Source of the DNA: an uncultured Collinsella sp.
GTDB taxonomy: Bacteria; Actinomycetota; Coriobacteriia; Coriobacteriales; Coriobacteriaceae
Length of the DNA: 5,596 nucleotides
NCBI GenBank assembly: GCA_902494855.1
Contig: CABUVC010000113.1
Location: 1-5,596, forward strand
Reading direction: 5' to 3'
A program made the position numbers and the translations under genes. This document shows, piece by piece, positions 1 through 4,973 of the stretch. Positions within the stretch are counted from its first letter, which is position 1; every line of letters starts with the position of its first letter. The notes below the pieces were generated by a model. The model was not told the DNA's origin, ran no database searches, and saw nothing but the letters and a program-made list of their open reading frames with translations.

Positions 1-206
1 CGCTCGACGACGTTGAGTTGTCGATTTTGCGCCTTGCCTGCGAAGGCAAGAGCCGTCGCGAGATCGCGGCCGAGTTGTTTATGAGCGAGGGCACCATCAA
101 GCGCCGCATCTCGGAGATTCTCAACAAGACCGGCTACGACAACATCATGCGCCTGGCCGTGCACGCGGTAACGGAGGGCAGCATTGTTCCCAACATGGAG
201 CGCTAA
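1..206 (+). CDS. LuxR/NarL-family transcriptional regulator, C-terminal DNA-binding domain (5' end outside window)
   Basis: Only the last 67 complete codons are visible; the reading frame is open to the left edge, so the true start lies outside. The segment begins L-D-D-V-E-L-S-I-L-R-L and continues with the GerE/LuxR helix-turn-helix pattern: E-G-K-S-R-R-E-I-A-A-E-L-F as the scaffold and first helix, then M-S-E-G-T-I-K-R-R-I-S-E-I-L as the recognition helix, followed by N-K-T-G-Y and a last helix containing R-L-A-V-H-A. This is the typical C-terminal DNA-binding domain of NarL/FixJ response regulators and of other LuxR-type activators. The sensing half is not visible, so a phosphorylated receiver domain and a membrane-bound sensor are both possible. 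The TAA stop is at 204-206. The gene converges on the minus-strand lipoprotein gene, with a hairpin between them. I am sure of the family and unsure of the subclass and regulated genes. Confidence 0.9.
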   Translation, partial: LDDVELSILRLACEGKSRREIAAELFMSEGTIKRRISEILNKTGYDNIMRLAVHAVTEGSIVPNMER

Positions 207-232
207 CGCTCGGTACGCATCGGCATAAAAGC

Positions 233-267
233 GACGGGGCCGCAGGATTAACTCCTGCGACCCCGTC
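233..267 (-). terminator. Rho-independent terminator of the minus-strand gene block, possibly bidirectional
   Basis: A 15-position stem (233-247 with 253-267) has a single C/A mismatch in the middle and a 5-nt loop (248-252). Read on the minus strand, the stem is followed by GCTTTTAT, a short T-tract, about 50-80 nt after the stop codon of the lipoprotein gene at 316-318. On the plus strand it lies 27 nt past the LuxR-type stop but is followed by TGGTGTGC with no T-tract. It therefore suits the minus strand best and may give some stopping for the convergent plus-strand gene. Confidence 0.8.
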
Positions 268-315
268 TGGTGTGCGCGGATGTGTCCGCCAATCCGCGGC
301 TGATGTTACATGCCG

Positions 316-1158
316 TTACGCGATGGTTGCGCTGTAGGAGGCGACGTCCTCGTAGGAATCGGTCAGGTAGGCGTCGATGCCAATGGTCGTGTTGACCAGG
401 TCGTCGAGGCTATCGAGCTCGCCGCTCGAGAACGTGAATTCCTCGGTGGCGTTGGTGCCGGGCATCAGGTGAGCCGAGAACCAGGGTTCCTTCATGGTGC
501 CGTTGACGTTGGTCTTGCCGGAAGGAGCGTAGAAGGTCAGGTCCTTGTCGCTCTTGTTGGTGATGTTGACGACAAAGCCGATGTCGCCCCAGTCGTCCTT
601 GAACTTCTCGGTGATGGTGATGGTGCACAGGTCGTCATCGGCGACGGTGACGGCGGGGGAGATTTCGATGCTCTGGACGTCGTCGTCTTCGACGGCCTCA
701 TCGATCTCTTCTTCCTTCTCGGCGTTCTCGCGATCCTTCTTCACCGTACCGGACAGATCCTTGTCGGACTTCGTAAAGATAAGCTTGTCGCCTTCCACCT
801 CGAGGACGAGCTTGTCGTCCTTGAGTTTCAGGTCGTGCGACTCATCTTCGGCGGTAATCGTTACGGTGGTGGCGTCCTTGGCCTCCCATTTCAGGTCGGC
901 GACCTCAAGGAACATGTCGAGGACGCCCGTGCCGTCTTCGTCGAGGATCAGGATACAGTTGAGGCCCCACTCCTTGAGCATATCCATGTACTCATCGGTG
1001 AGCTCTTCGCCGTCCAAGGTTCCACCCGAGTACTGCCAGCTGCCGACGAAGTTGGCCTTGGGGTCCTTGCCGCCGCCGCTGCAGCCCGTCAGGGCAAAGG
1101 CGAGCGCCAGGACGCATGTCAGAAATGCGAGTACGGACTTTTTGAACGTTGTCTTCAT
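316..1158 (-). CDS. Secreted lipoprotein with N-terminal lipocalin-like region and C-terminal beta-rich domain, function unknown
   Basis: 280 residues. The N-terminus is a clear lipoprotein signal: two basic clusters (K2, K6-K7), a hydrophobic stretch at residues 8-22 and the lipobox L-T-G-C with C26 as the lipidated cysteine, followed by a short S-G-G-G spacer. The mature protein should be anchored to the outer face of the cytoplasmic membrane. Residues 36-130 start with F-V-G-S-W and contain D-E-D-G-T-G and K-W-E, a pattern seen in small beta-barrel, lipocalin-like lipoproteins. A very acidic hinge lies around residues 142-162. Residues 163-280 look like an immunoglobulin-type beta domain with V-V-N-I-T-N-K-S. 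A longer in-frame start at 1395 exists, but it would overlap the SPFH gene and bury the signal peptide. The ATG at 1156-1158 has AAGGAGG 5 nt upstream and is preferred. The gene follows the SPFH gene by 80 nt. Ligand and role are unknown. Confidence 0.92.
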   Translation of the reverse strand: MKTTFKKSVLAFLTCVLALAFALTGCSGGGKDPKANFVGSWQYSGGTLDGEELTDEYMDMLKEWGLNCILILDEDGTGVLDMFLEVADLKWEAKDATTVTITAEDESHDLKLKDDKLVLEVEGDKLIFTKSDKDLSGTVKKDRENAEKEEEIDEAVEDDDVQSIEISPAVTVADDDLCTITITEKFKDDWGDIGFVVNITNKSDKDLTFYAPSGKTNVNGTMKEPWFSAHLMPGTNATEEFTFSSGELDSLDDLVNTTIGIDAYLTDSYEDVASYSATIA

Positions 1159-1163
1159 GGTGT

Positions 1164-1170
1164 CCTCCTT
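1164..1170 (-). promoter_or_regulatory. Strong ribosome-binding site fixing the lipoprotein start
   Basis: On the minus strand the sequence is AAGGAGG, followed by ACACC and ATG. It is a near-perfect anti-16S match and selects the start at 1158 over the upstream in-frame ATG at 1395. Confidence 0.85.
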
Positions 1171-1197
1171 TATCGAACGAAACCCATAGAAGCAAAT

Positions 1198-1219
1198 GCG
1201 GGGGTGGCGGATCCCCCGC
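1198..1219 (-). terminator. GC-rich hairpin between SPFH gene and lipoprotein gene, possible weak terminator or processing site
   Basis: The arms GCGGGGG (1198-1204) and CCCCCGC (1213-1219) pair perfectly around an 8-nt loop. On the minus strand the hairpin starts 19 nt after the SPFH stop and is followed by ATTTGCTTCT, which is only loosely T-rich. It could attenuate read-through into the lipoprotein gene or stabilise the upstream mRNA end. The lipoprotein gene may have its own promoter, but I see no convincing -35/-10 pair in the 80-nt gap. Confidence 0.45.
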
Positions 1220-1238
1220 CAATTACCAGATAGAGGGG

Positions 1239-2480
1239 CTAGGGCCGGGGCGTTCCGCAGTTGCTGCAGAACTTGCCGCCGTTTTCGCTGCTGCAGTTGG
1301 GGCAGAACCACTTTGCCGGTGCCGGGGCGGGTGCGGGACTGCCGCACTCGGAGCAGAACTTGCCGGTGTTGGTGGCGCCGCAGCTGCAAGTCCACGTGCC
1401 GGCCGCAGGTGCGGCGGCGGGAGCCGGTGCGGGGGCGGGAGCCGGAGCCGGCTGCGGGGCGGCCTGCTGCTGTGCCTGGCCGGCGGCGAACAGCTGGCTG
1501 GCGTTCATGCCGCCCATGCCACCTGCCATGCCCATGCCCATAAAGCCTGCCATCGCGCCGTTGGGGTTGGCGGCTGCCGCGCGCATCGCATCGCTCTGGG
1601 CGCTGGCGATGTTGGCTGCCGCCATGGTGGGATCGCGCATGACCGCGGCTTTCTGCAGGTCCTTGATCATCTGCTCGTCTTCTTGCGAAGCGGCGATTGA
1701 GTTGACGCCAAAGCTCACGATCTCGACGCCGCGCAGGTCGCGCCAGTCGGCGGAGAGGACCTCGTTGAGCACGCGGGCGAGCTCGGTGGTGTGGCCGGGG
1801 ATGGCGCTGTAGCGGATGCCCATCTCCGAGATCTTGGCAAAGGCGGGCTGCAGGGCGGTGAGCAGCTCGGACTTAAGCTGGCTGTCGATCTTGTCGCGCG
1901 TGTAGCTATCGGTCACGTTGCCGCATACATTGGTGTAGAACAGCAGCGGGTTGGTGATGCGGTACGAATACTCGCCGTTGCAGCGCACGGAGATGTCGAC
2001 GTCCAGGCCAATGTTGTTATCGACCACGCGGAAGGGCACGGGCGAGGCGGTACCGTACTTGTTGCCGATGATCTCCTTGGTGTTGATAAAGTAGACGCGC
2101 TGGTCCTTGCCCGCGTCGCCGCCAAAGGTAAAGCGGCTGCCGATATTGGCGAAGGTCTCCTTGATGGAGTCGCCCAGGTTGCCGCTAAAGACGCTCGGCT
2201 CGCTGCCGGTGTCAAAGACAAACTCGCCGGGCTCCAGCGCGACCTCGATGATCTTGCCGTTTTGCACCACGAGCATGCCCTGGCCGTCGTTGACGGCGAT
2301 GACGGAGCCGTTGGAGATGACGTTGTCCTCGCCGCGCGTGTTGGAGCTGCGGCCGCCGGTGCGCTTGCTGCCCTTGCAGGCCAAGACATCAGCGGGCATC
2401 GATTCGCAATAGATAAATTCCTTCCACTGGTCGGCCATGACGCCGCCGGCAGCTCCCAATCCAGCTTTCAAGAGTCCCAT
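1239..2480 (-). CDS. SPFH-domain (YdjI-like) protein with two C-terminal zinc ribbons
   Basis: 413 residues. The start M-G-L-L-K-A-G-L-G-A-A-G-G followed by D-Q-W-K-E-F-I-Y-C is typical of the SPFH proteins often labelled virion core protein-like or YdjI-like. The SPFH (stomatin/prohibitin/flotillin) core spans roughly residues 25-290, with S-V-I-A-V-N-D-G-Q-G-M and L-E-P-G-E-F near its start. A Gly/Met-rich stretch (308-334) and a Pro/Ala linker (335-360) lead to two zinc ribbons: C365, C367, C376, C379 and C393, C396, C405, C408. The first uses C-x-C instead of C-x-x-C, which I recall as normal for this family. SPFH proteins form membrane-linked oligomers. There is no transmembrane helix, so membrane attachment would be peripheral or through a partner. 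The likely partner is the zinc-ribbon membrane protein encoded 48 nt upstream. The ATG at 2478-2480 has AAAGGAAG just upstream. The family call is firm; the role in envelope stress is inferred from the Bacillus ydjFGHI cluster. Confidence 0.93.
   Translation of the reverse strand: MGLLKAGLGAAGGVMADQWKEFIYCESMPADVLACKGSKRTGGRSSNTRGEDNVISNGSVIAVNDGQGMLVVQNGKIIEVALEPGEFVFDTGSEPSVFSGNLGDSIKETFANIGSRFTFGGDAGKDQRVYFINTKEIIGNKYGTASPVPFRVVDNNIGLDVDISVRCNGEYSYRITNPLLFYTNVCGNVTDSYTRDKIDSQLKSELLTALQPAFAKISEMGIRYSAIPGHTTELARVLNEVLSADWRDLRGVEIVSFGVNSIAASQEDEQMIKDLQKAAVMRDPTMAAANIASAQSDAMRAAAANPNGAMAGFMGMGMAGGMGGMNASQLFAAGQAQQQAAPQPAPAPAPAPAPAAAPAAGTWTCSCGATNTGKFCSECGSPAPAPAPAKWFCPNCSSENGGKFCSNCGTPRP
1401..1478 (-). 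repeat. Low-complexity Pro/Ala linker coding repeat
   Basis: This in-frame tract encodes alternating proline and alanine residues (335-360) between the Gly/Met segment and the first zinc ribbon of the SPFH protein. At DNA level an 11-bp unit, GCGGGAGCCGG on the plus strand, occurs at 1417-1427 and again at 1435-1445. Such tracts can change length by slippage, which would vary the spacing of the zinc ribbons without breaking the frame when whole codons are gained or lost. Confidence 0.7.
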
Positions 2481-2528
2481 GGTGATCTTCCTTTCTCGTC
2501 AAAGGCCGGGTGGTATCGGTCAGAATGG

Positions 2529-3851
2529 CTAATCGTCCTTGTTGTCCTTCATGACAACGGTGGTCTCGGTGTGGCTGAAGGTGTCGTGCTTCTCGGTCAG
2601 GTCGAGCTCGCCACAATACTCATCGGCATGGGTTGCTTCGTTGGCCGTCTTGAGCTGGCCTACCAGTAGCACGTCTCCGATAATCACGATGATCAGCGGC
2701 GCGATGACGTTGATGAGGATGCCCTCGATATCAAAGGTGAGGTAATCCGGATCGAAGGCGTATTCCCCCATAAAGAGAATCTGGGAGAGGATAAATCCGA
2801 TCACGAAGAACAGCACCGAGGCGATGGCGAGCTTGGACTTGGAGCAGGGGAGCTCGCCGACCAAGCGGCCGGTCTGGCCGTTCATGGCAAACAGGTAGCT
2901 CTTGCCGTTCCACGAGGTGGAGAGCATCCAGACGGGGAACAGGGCGTAGTCGCTGTCTTCCCAGGTGTAGTCGAGCTGCTTGCTTTCGACCGTGGCATCG
3001 TCGTATTCGTCGACGACGGTCTCGCGCAGGGCCGAGATCGTGCTTTCTTCCATACGGCGCTCGGCGCGCGCCTTGCAGGTCTCGCAGTCCTCGTCGTAAC
3101 GGTTGGCGATGTAGCCGGGCATATATGCGACCGAGAACGGACGCAGCGCGTCGTAGTCAAACGGCTCGATGGCATCCATGTGGCCGTCGGGCATCTTGGA
3201 CGATCCGTCGACGGGCACGCGCTTAAACGAGATATTGCCCTTGCGATAGGCATCGTAGTGGTCGGTGGTCGTGACGGTGCGGTCGGATTCCTCGGTCACG
3301 GTCTCGTTGGTCGCGTCAAAGTACACTTCGCCGTCAACGCGGGCGCCGTAGAGCCAAAACGGCACGTAGACACCTTGGACCTCGTCGATGTGGTTGCCGG
3401 TGACAAAGCTCTTGGGCAGCAAGATCTTGCCCTTGTAGTGTTCCTTGAGTGCGGCCGTGACGTCGTCGCGCCCGAGCTTAAACGGAATCACCAGGTCGGG
3501 CGAGAAGTCGCCAGAGAGCTGGCCGGGCGCCACGGCGGAGTTACCGCAGTACGGGCAGGTGGTGACGGCGACGGTGCCGTCGGACACGAGCTCGGCGCCG
3601 CACGACGAACAGATGTAGCCGGCGTTTTGAGCCAGCTCCTGCACGGCATCGTCGACAGCAGGTTTGGGAGCCGCGGCTGCGGCATCGGCTTTGGCGTCTG
3701 CCTTGTCCTGGCGCTCGCGATAGAGGGCCTCGACTTCTTCGACTTTAAAGCGCGAGTCGCAGTAGTCGCAGACGAGCTTTTGCTCGGCGCTGGCAAAGTG
3801 AAGGGGGCCGCCACACGCAGGGCACTGATAGTTAACGCTCTCGAAGGCCAT
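2529..3851 (-). CDS. Zinc-ribbon membrane protein (YdjG-like) with two C-terminal transmembrane helices
   Basis: 440 residues. Two zinc ribbons lie at the N-terminus: C10, C13, C28, C31 (Q-C-P-A-C-G-G-P-L) and C81, C84, C99, C102 (T-T-C-P-Y-C-G-N-S). They are separated by a charged, alanine-rich segment (about 37-75) that may be helical. The middle region (110-335) contains V-P-F-W-L-Y-G-A, a further C256-x-x-C259 pair and F-P-V-W-M-L-S-T-S-W-N-G-K, all hallmarks as I recall them of the TFIIB-type zinc-ribbon proteins that include Bacillus YdjG. Two hydrophobic helices follow at about 340-359 and 378-397, then a charged tail of about 40 residues. The cysteine ribbons should face the cytoplasm if the helices form a hairpin. 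The gene starts 24 nt after the stop of the DUF4428 gene, with AAAGGA as its ribosome-binding site. I infer that it anchors the SPFH protein to the membrane; there is no direct evidence for that. Confidence 0.9.
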   Translation of the reverse strand: MAFESVNYQCPACGGPLHFASAEQKLVCDYCDSRFKVEEVEALYRERQDKADAKADAAAAAPKPAVDDAVQELAQNAGYICSSCGAELVSDGTVAVTTCPYCGNSAVAPGQLSGDFSPDLVIPFKLGRDDVTAALKEHYKGKILLPKSFVTGNHIDEVQGVYVPFWLYGARVDGEVYFDATNETVTEESDRTVTTTDHYDAYRKGNISFKRVPVDGSSKMPDGHMDAIEPFDYDALRPFSVAYMPGYIANRYDEDCETCKARAERRMEESTISALRETVVDEYDDATVESKQLDYTWEDSDYALFPVWMLSTSWNGKSYLFAMNGQTGRLVGELPCSKSKLAIASVLFFVIGFILSQILFMGEYAFDPDYLTFDIEGILINVIAPLIIVIIGDVLLVGQLKTANEATHADEYCGELDLTEKHDTFSHTETTVVMKDNKDD

Positions 3852-3875
3852 GATCGGTCCTTTCCGTGCCGGAGG

Positions 3876-4613
3876 CTATGCGCCGATGGCGCCGCCGCAG
3901 TATTCGCAGCGCCCACTGGCATCGGGAATGGTGGTGGCTCCGCAGAAGGGGCAGGTCATCGCGGTCTTGGGGGCCTTGGCGGCCACGACGCTGTCGCGCG
4001 TCTCCTGGCGCAGCTGCACCAGCGCGTCGCGGACCTCGGTAGCCTGCCGCTTGGCCTCGCGGTATTCGATGGAGCCGCGCTGATCGATGGTGGAGTCGTT
4101 CACGCGCAGGTTGATCTCGGTAAAGTACGGCGTGTTGACGTGGATGGTCAGATTAAAGTCGTAATCCAGGTCGTAGCGCGGCGGGTTGTAGCTCTCGCGC
4201 TCGCCGTCCTTGGTCTCGCGATAGATCTCGGTGCGATGCTCGTCGATATCCATATCGCAGCCGAGTACCTGCGAGAACTCGATGATGTCGGGATTGGCGT
4301 CGCTCCAGCGGCTCTGCGAGGTAATGATCAGCAGGCCCGCGTCCTCATCGAGCATAATATTGGTGCGCCCGGCAGAAAGCGTGCGCGTGGGGTTGAACGA
4401 AGACAGGCGCTCGGCGTTGGCCTCGCGGTAGGCGAGTTGCTCACGGATATCGTCCGCGGTGCTGGAGCGATAGCCGTGAAAGTAGGGGGAGAGCTTGCCG
4501 GCGCACTCTTTGCACAGGTAGCCTTCATTGATTTTTGTCTTGCCTAGAAGTCCCAGCTCGGTACCGCAAATCGCGCACTCTTTCTTCTCGAACATCTTGT
4601 CAAAGAAGCCCAT
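3876..4613 (-). CDS. DUF4428-type protein with N- and C-terminal zinc ribbons, first gene of the operon
   Basis: 245 residues. The N-terminus, M-G-F-F-D-K-M-F-E-K-K-E-C, leads into a treble-clef-like ribbon C13, C16, C34, C37, matching the DUF4428 family pattern (C-x-x-C-G ... L-C-x-x-C). Residues 60-170 look beta-rich, with a run A-G-L-L-I-I-T-S-Q-S-R-W and an L-G-C-D-M-D-I stretch; they may form a PH-like or similar domain, but I cannot name it. A charged helical segment (about 175-210) precedes a C-terminal ribbon C221, C224, C236, C239. There is no signal peptide or transmembrane helix, so the protein is cytoplasmic. The ATG at 4611-4613 has GGGAGG 5 nt upstream. This ribosome-binding site can be paired in a leader hairpin (see 4619-4663), hinting at translational control. 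Function is unknown; the domain call rests on remembered family patterns. Confidence 0.87.
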   Translation of the reverse strand: MGFFDKMFEKKECAICGTELGLLGKTKINEGYLCKECAGKLSPYFHGYRSSTADDIREQLAYREANAERLSSFNPTRTLSAGRTNIMLDEDAGLLIITSQSRWSDANPDIIEFSQVLGCDMDIDEHRTEIYRETKDGERESYNPPRYDLDYDFNLTIHVNTPYFTEINLRVNDSTIDQRGSIEYREAKRQATEVRDALVQLRQETRDSVVAAKAPKTAMTCPFCGATTIPDASGRCEYCGGAIGA

Positions 4614-4618
4614 GGCTG

Positions 4619-4663
4619 CCTCCCATCAACTGGTAGCGTGTGTCGCTTTTGATGATGGGGGAG
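4619..4663 (-). promoter_or_regulatory. Leader hairpin that masks the ribosome-binding site of the first operon gene
   Basis: On the minus strand, CTCCC, a CC bulge and ATCA (4663 down to 4653) can pair with TGATGGGAG (4628 to 4620), which includes most of the GGGAGG ribosome-binding site (4624 to 4619). An alternative register pairs CCCATCA with TGATGGG. A second small stem, AGCG/CGCT (4647-4644 with 4638-4635), sits inside the loop. The structure could hold translation of the DUF4428 gene low until opened by a protein, a ribosome or a temperature change. It only works if transcription starts upstream of 4663, which I cannot establish. Confidence 0.4.
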
Positions 4664-4695
4664 TGCGCGATCCTTCGCGATACCCAGACGGCTCA

Positions 4696-4805
4696 AGGAG
4701 TCTCCACAACTGGGACACATGGCCCATTTTTGACCAGTCGTTGGGGACGTTCTTCGGCCACTCATTGGGGACGTACTTAAATGAGTGGTAGTTGGAGACA
4801 CTCCT
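4696..4805. repeat. 110-bp repeat-like block with imperfect inverted ends and four internal direct copies
   Basis: The block is bounded by imperfect inverted repeats: AGGAGTCTCCACAACT at 4696-4711 and AGTTGGAGACACTCCT at 4790-4805. They pair over 14 positions with two 2-nt bulges. Inside are four related direct copies: CCACAACTGGGAC (4704-4716), CCAGTCGTTGGGGAC (4734-4748), CCACTCATTGGGGAC (4758-4772) and GTGGTAGTTGGAGAC (4785-4799). A perfect 9-bp stem, CCACTCATT/AATGAGTGG (4758-4766 with 4780-4788), encloses a 13-nt loop. No obvious target-site duplication flanks it. It resembles a small non-autonomous element (REP- or MITE-like), or an array of regulator-binding sites. No open reading frame here looks real. 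Confidence 0.5.
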
Positions 4806-4914
4806 GGCCGAGCTAGAGATCGCGCGCGTCCCTTCTGGTCCATGCGGCTCAAAATCGCGGCGTGATGTGGACGGCTGGGGTCGAATTGGCAACATTTCGA
4901 GCCTGGCTTCGATA

Positions 4915-4943
4915 TTGAGACTGGTTCTTTATTAAAATGGAAT
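4915..4943 (+). promoter_or_regulatory. Possible sigma-70-type promoter for the rightward membrane-protein gene
   Basis: TTGAGA (4915-4920) is separated by 17 nt from TGGAAT (4938-4943), a fair but imperfect -35/-10 pair; TAAAAT at 4933-4938 is an alternative -10. The 10-bp palindrome TGGAATTCCA (4938-4947) overlaps the proposed -10 and could be an operator. The start codon at 4974 follows about 30 nt later. The local A/T-rich patch stands out in a GC-rich region. Confidence 0.3.
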
Positions 4944-4973
4944 TCCAGACAATTGAGCGGCCGGGGGTTAACC

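Larger units (their letters stand above)
4614..4973. other. Divergent intergenic region, 360 bp
   Basis: No gene is supported here. Reading from the left, it contains the operon leader with its masking hairpin (4619-4663), a small CGCGA/TCGCG dyad (4666-4679), the repeat-like block (4696-4805), about 100 bp with no structure I recognise (4806-4910), and the putative promoter and palindromes before the rightward gene (4915-4973). The promoter of the minus-strand operon must lie in this region or further upstream, but I found no convincing -35/-10 pair for it. Confidence 0.7.

Noticed and set aside
310..1233. Long plus-strand open frame opposite the lipoprotein gene
   Set aside because: It is antisense to a gene with a clear lipobox and strong ribosome-binding site, its product is a valine/glycine/aspartate-rich shadow typical of GC-rich reverse frames, and it has no recognisable domain.
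1159..1395. N-terminal extension of the lipoprotein frame starting at 1395
   Set aside because: It would overlap the zinc-ribbon end of the SPFH gene, is arginine/glutamine-rich low complexity and would put the signal peptide in the middle of the protein.
1791..2669. 292-codon plus-strand open frame opposite the SPFH gene
   Set aside because: Alanine/valine/aspartate-rich shadow of the SPFH coding sequence; no credible start signal or domain.
3180..4547. 455-codon plus-strand open frame
   Set aside because: It runs antisense across two zinc-ribbon genes with well-placed cysteine motifs. The length is explained by high GC content in the reverse frame, and no family pattern is visible.
4696..4805. 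CRISPR array
   Set aside because: The copies are short, degenerate and unevenly spaced, lack unique spacers of constant length, and no cas gene is in view.
4626..4895. 89-codon minus-strand frame containing V-P-N-E-W and V-P-N-D-W repeats
   Set aside because: The peptide repeats are the direct result of the 24-nt DNA repeat in the 4696-4805 block. The frame has no good ribosome-binding site and runs into the leader of the DUF4428 gene, so I treat it as non-coding.
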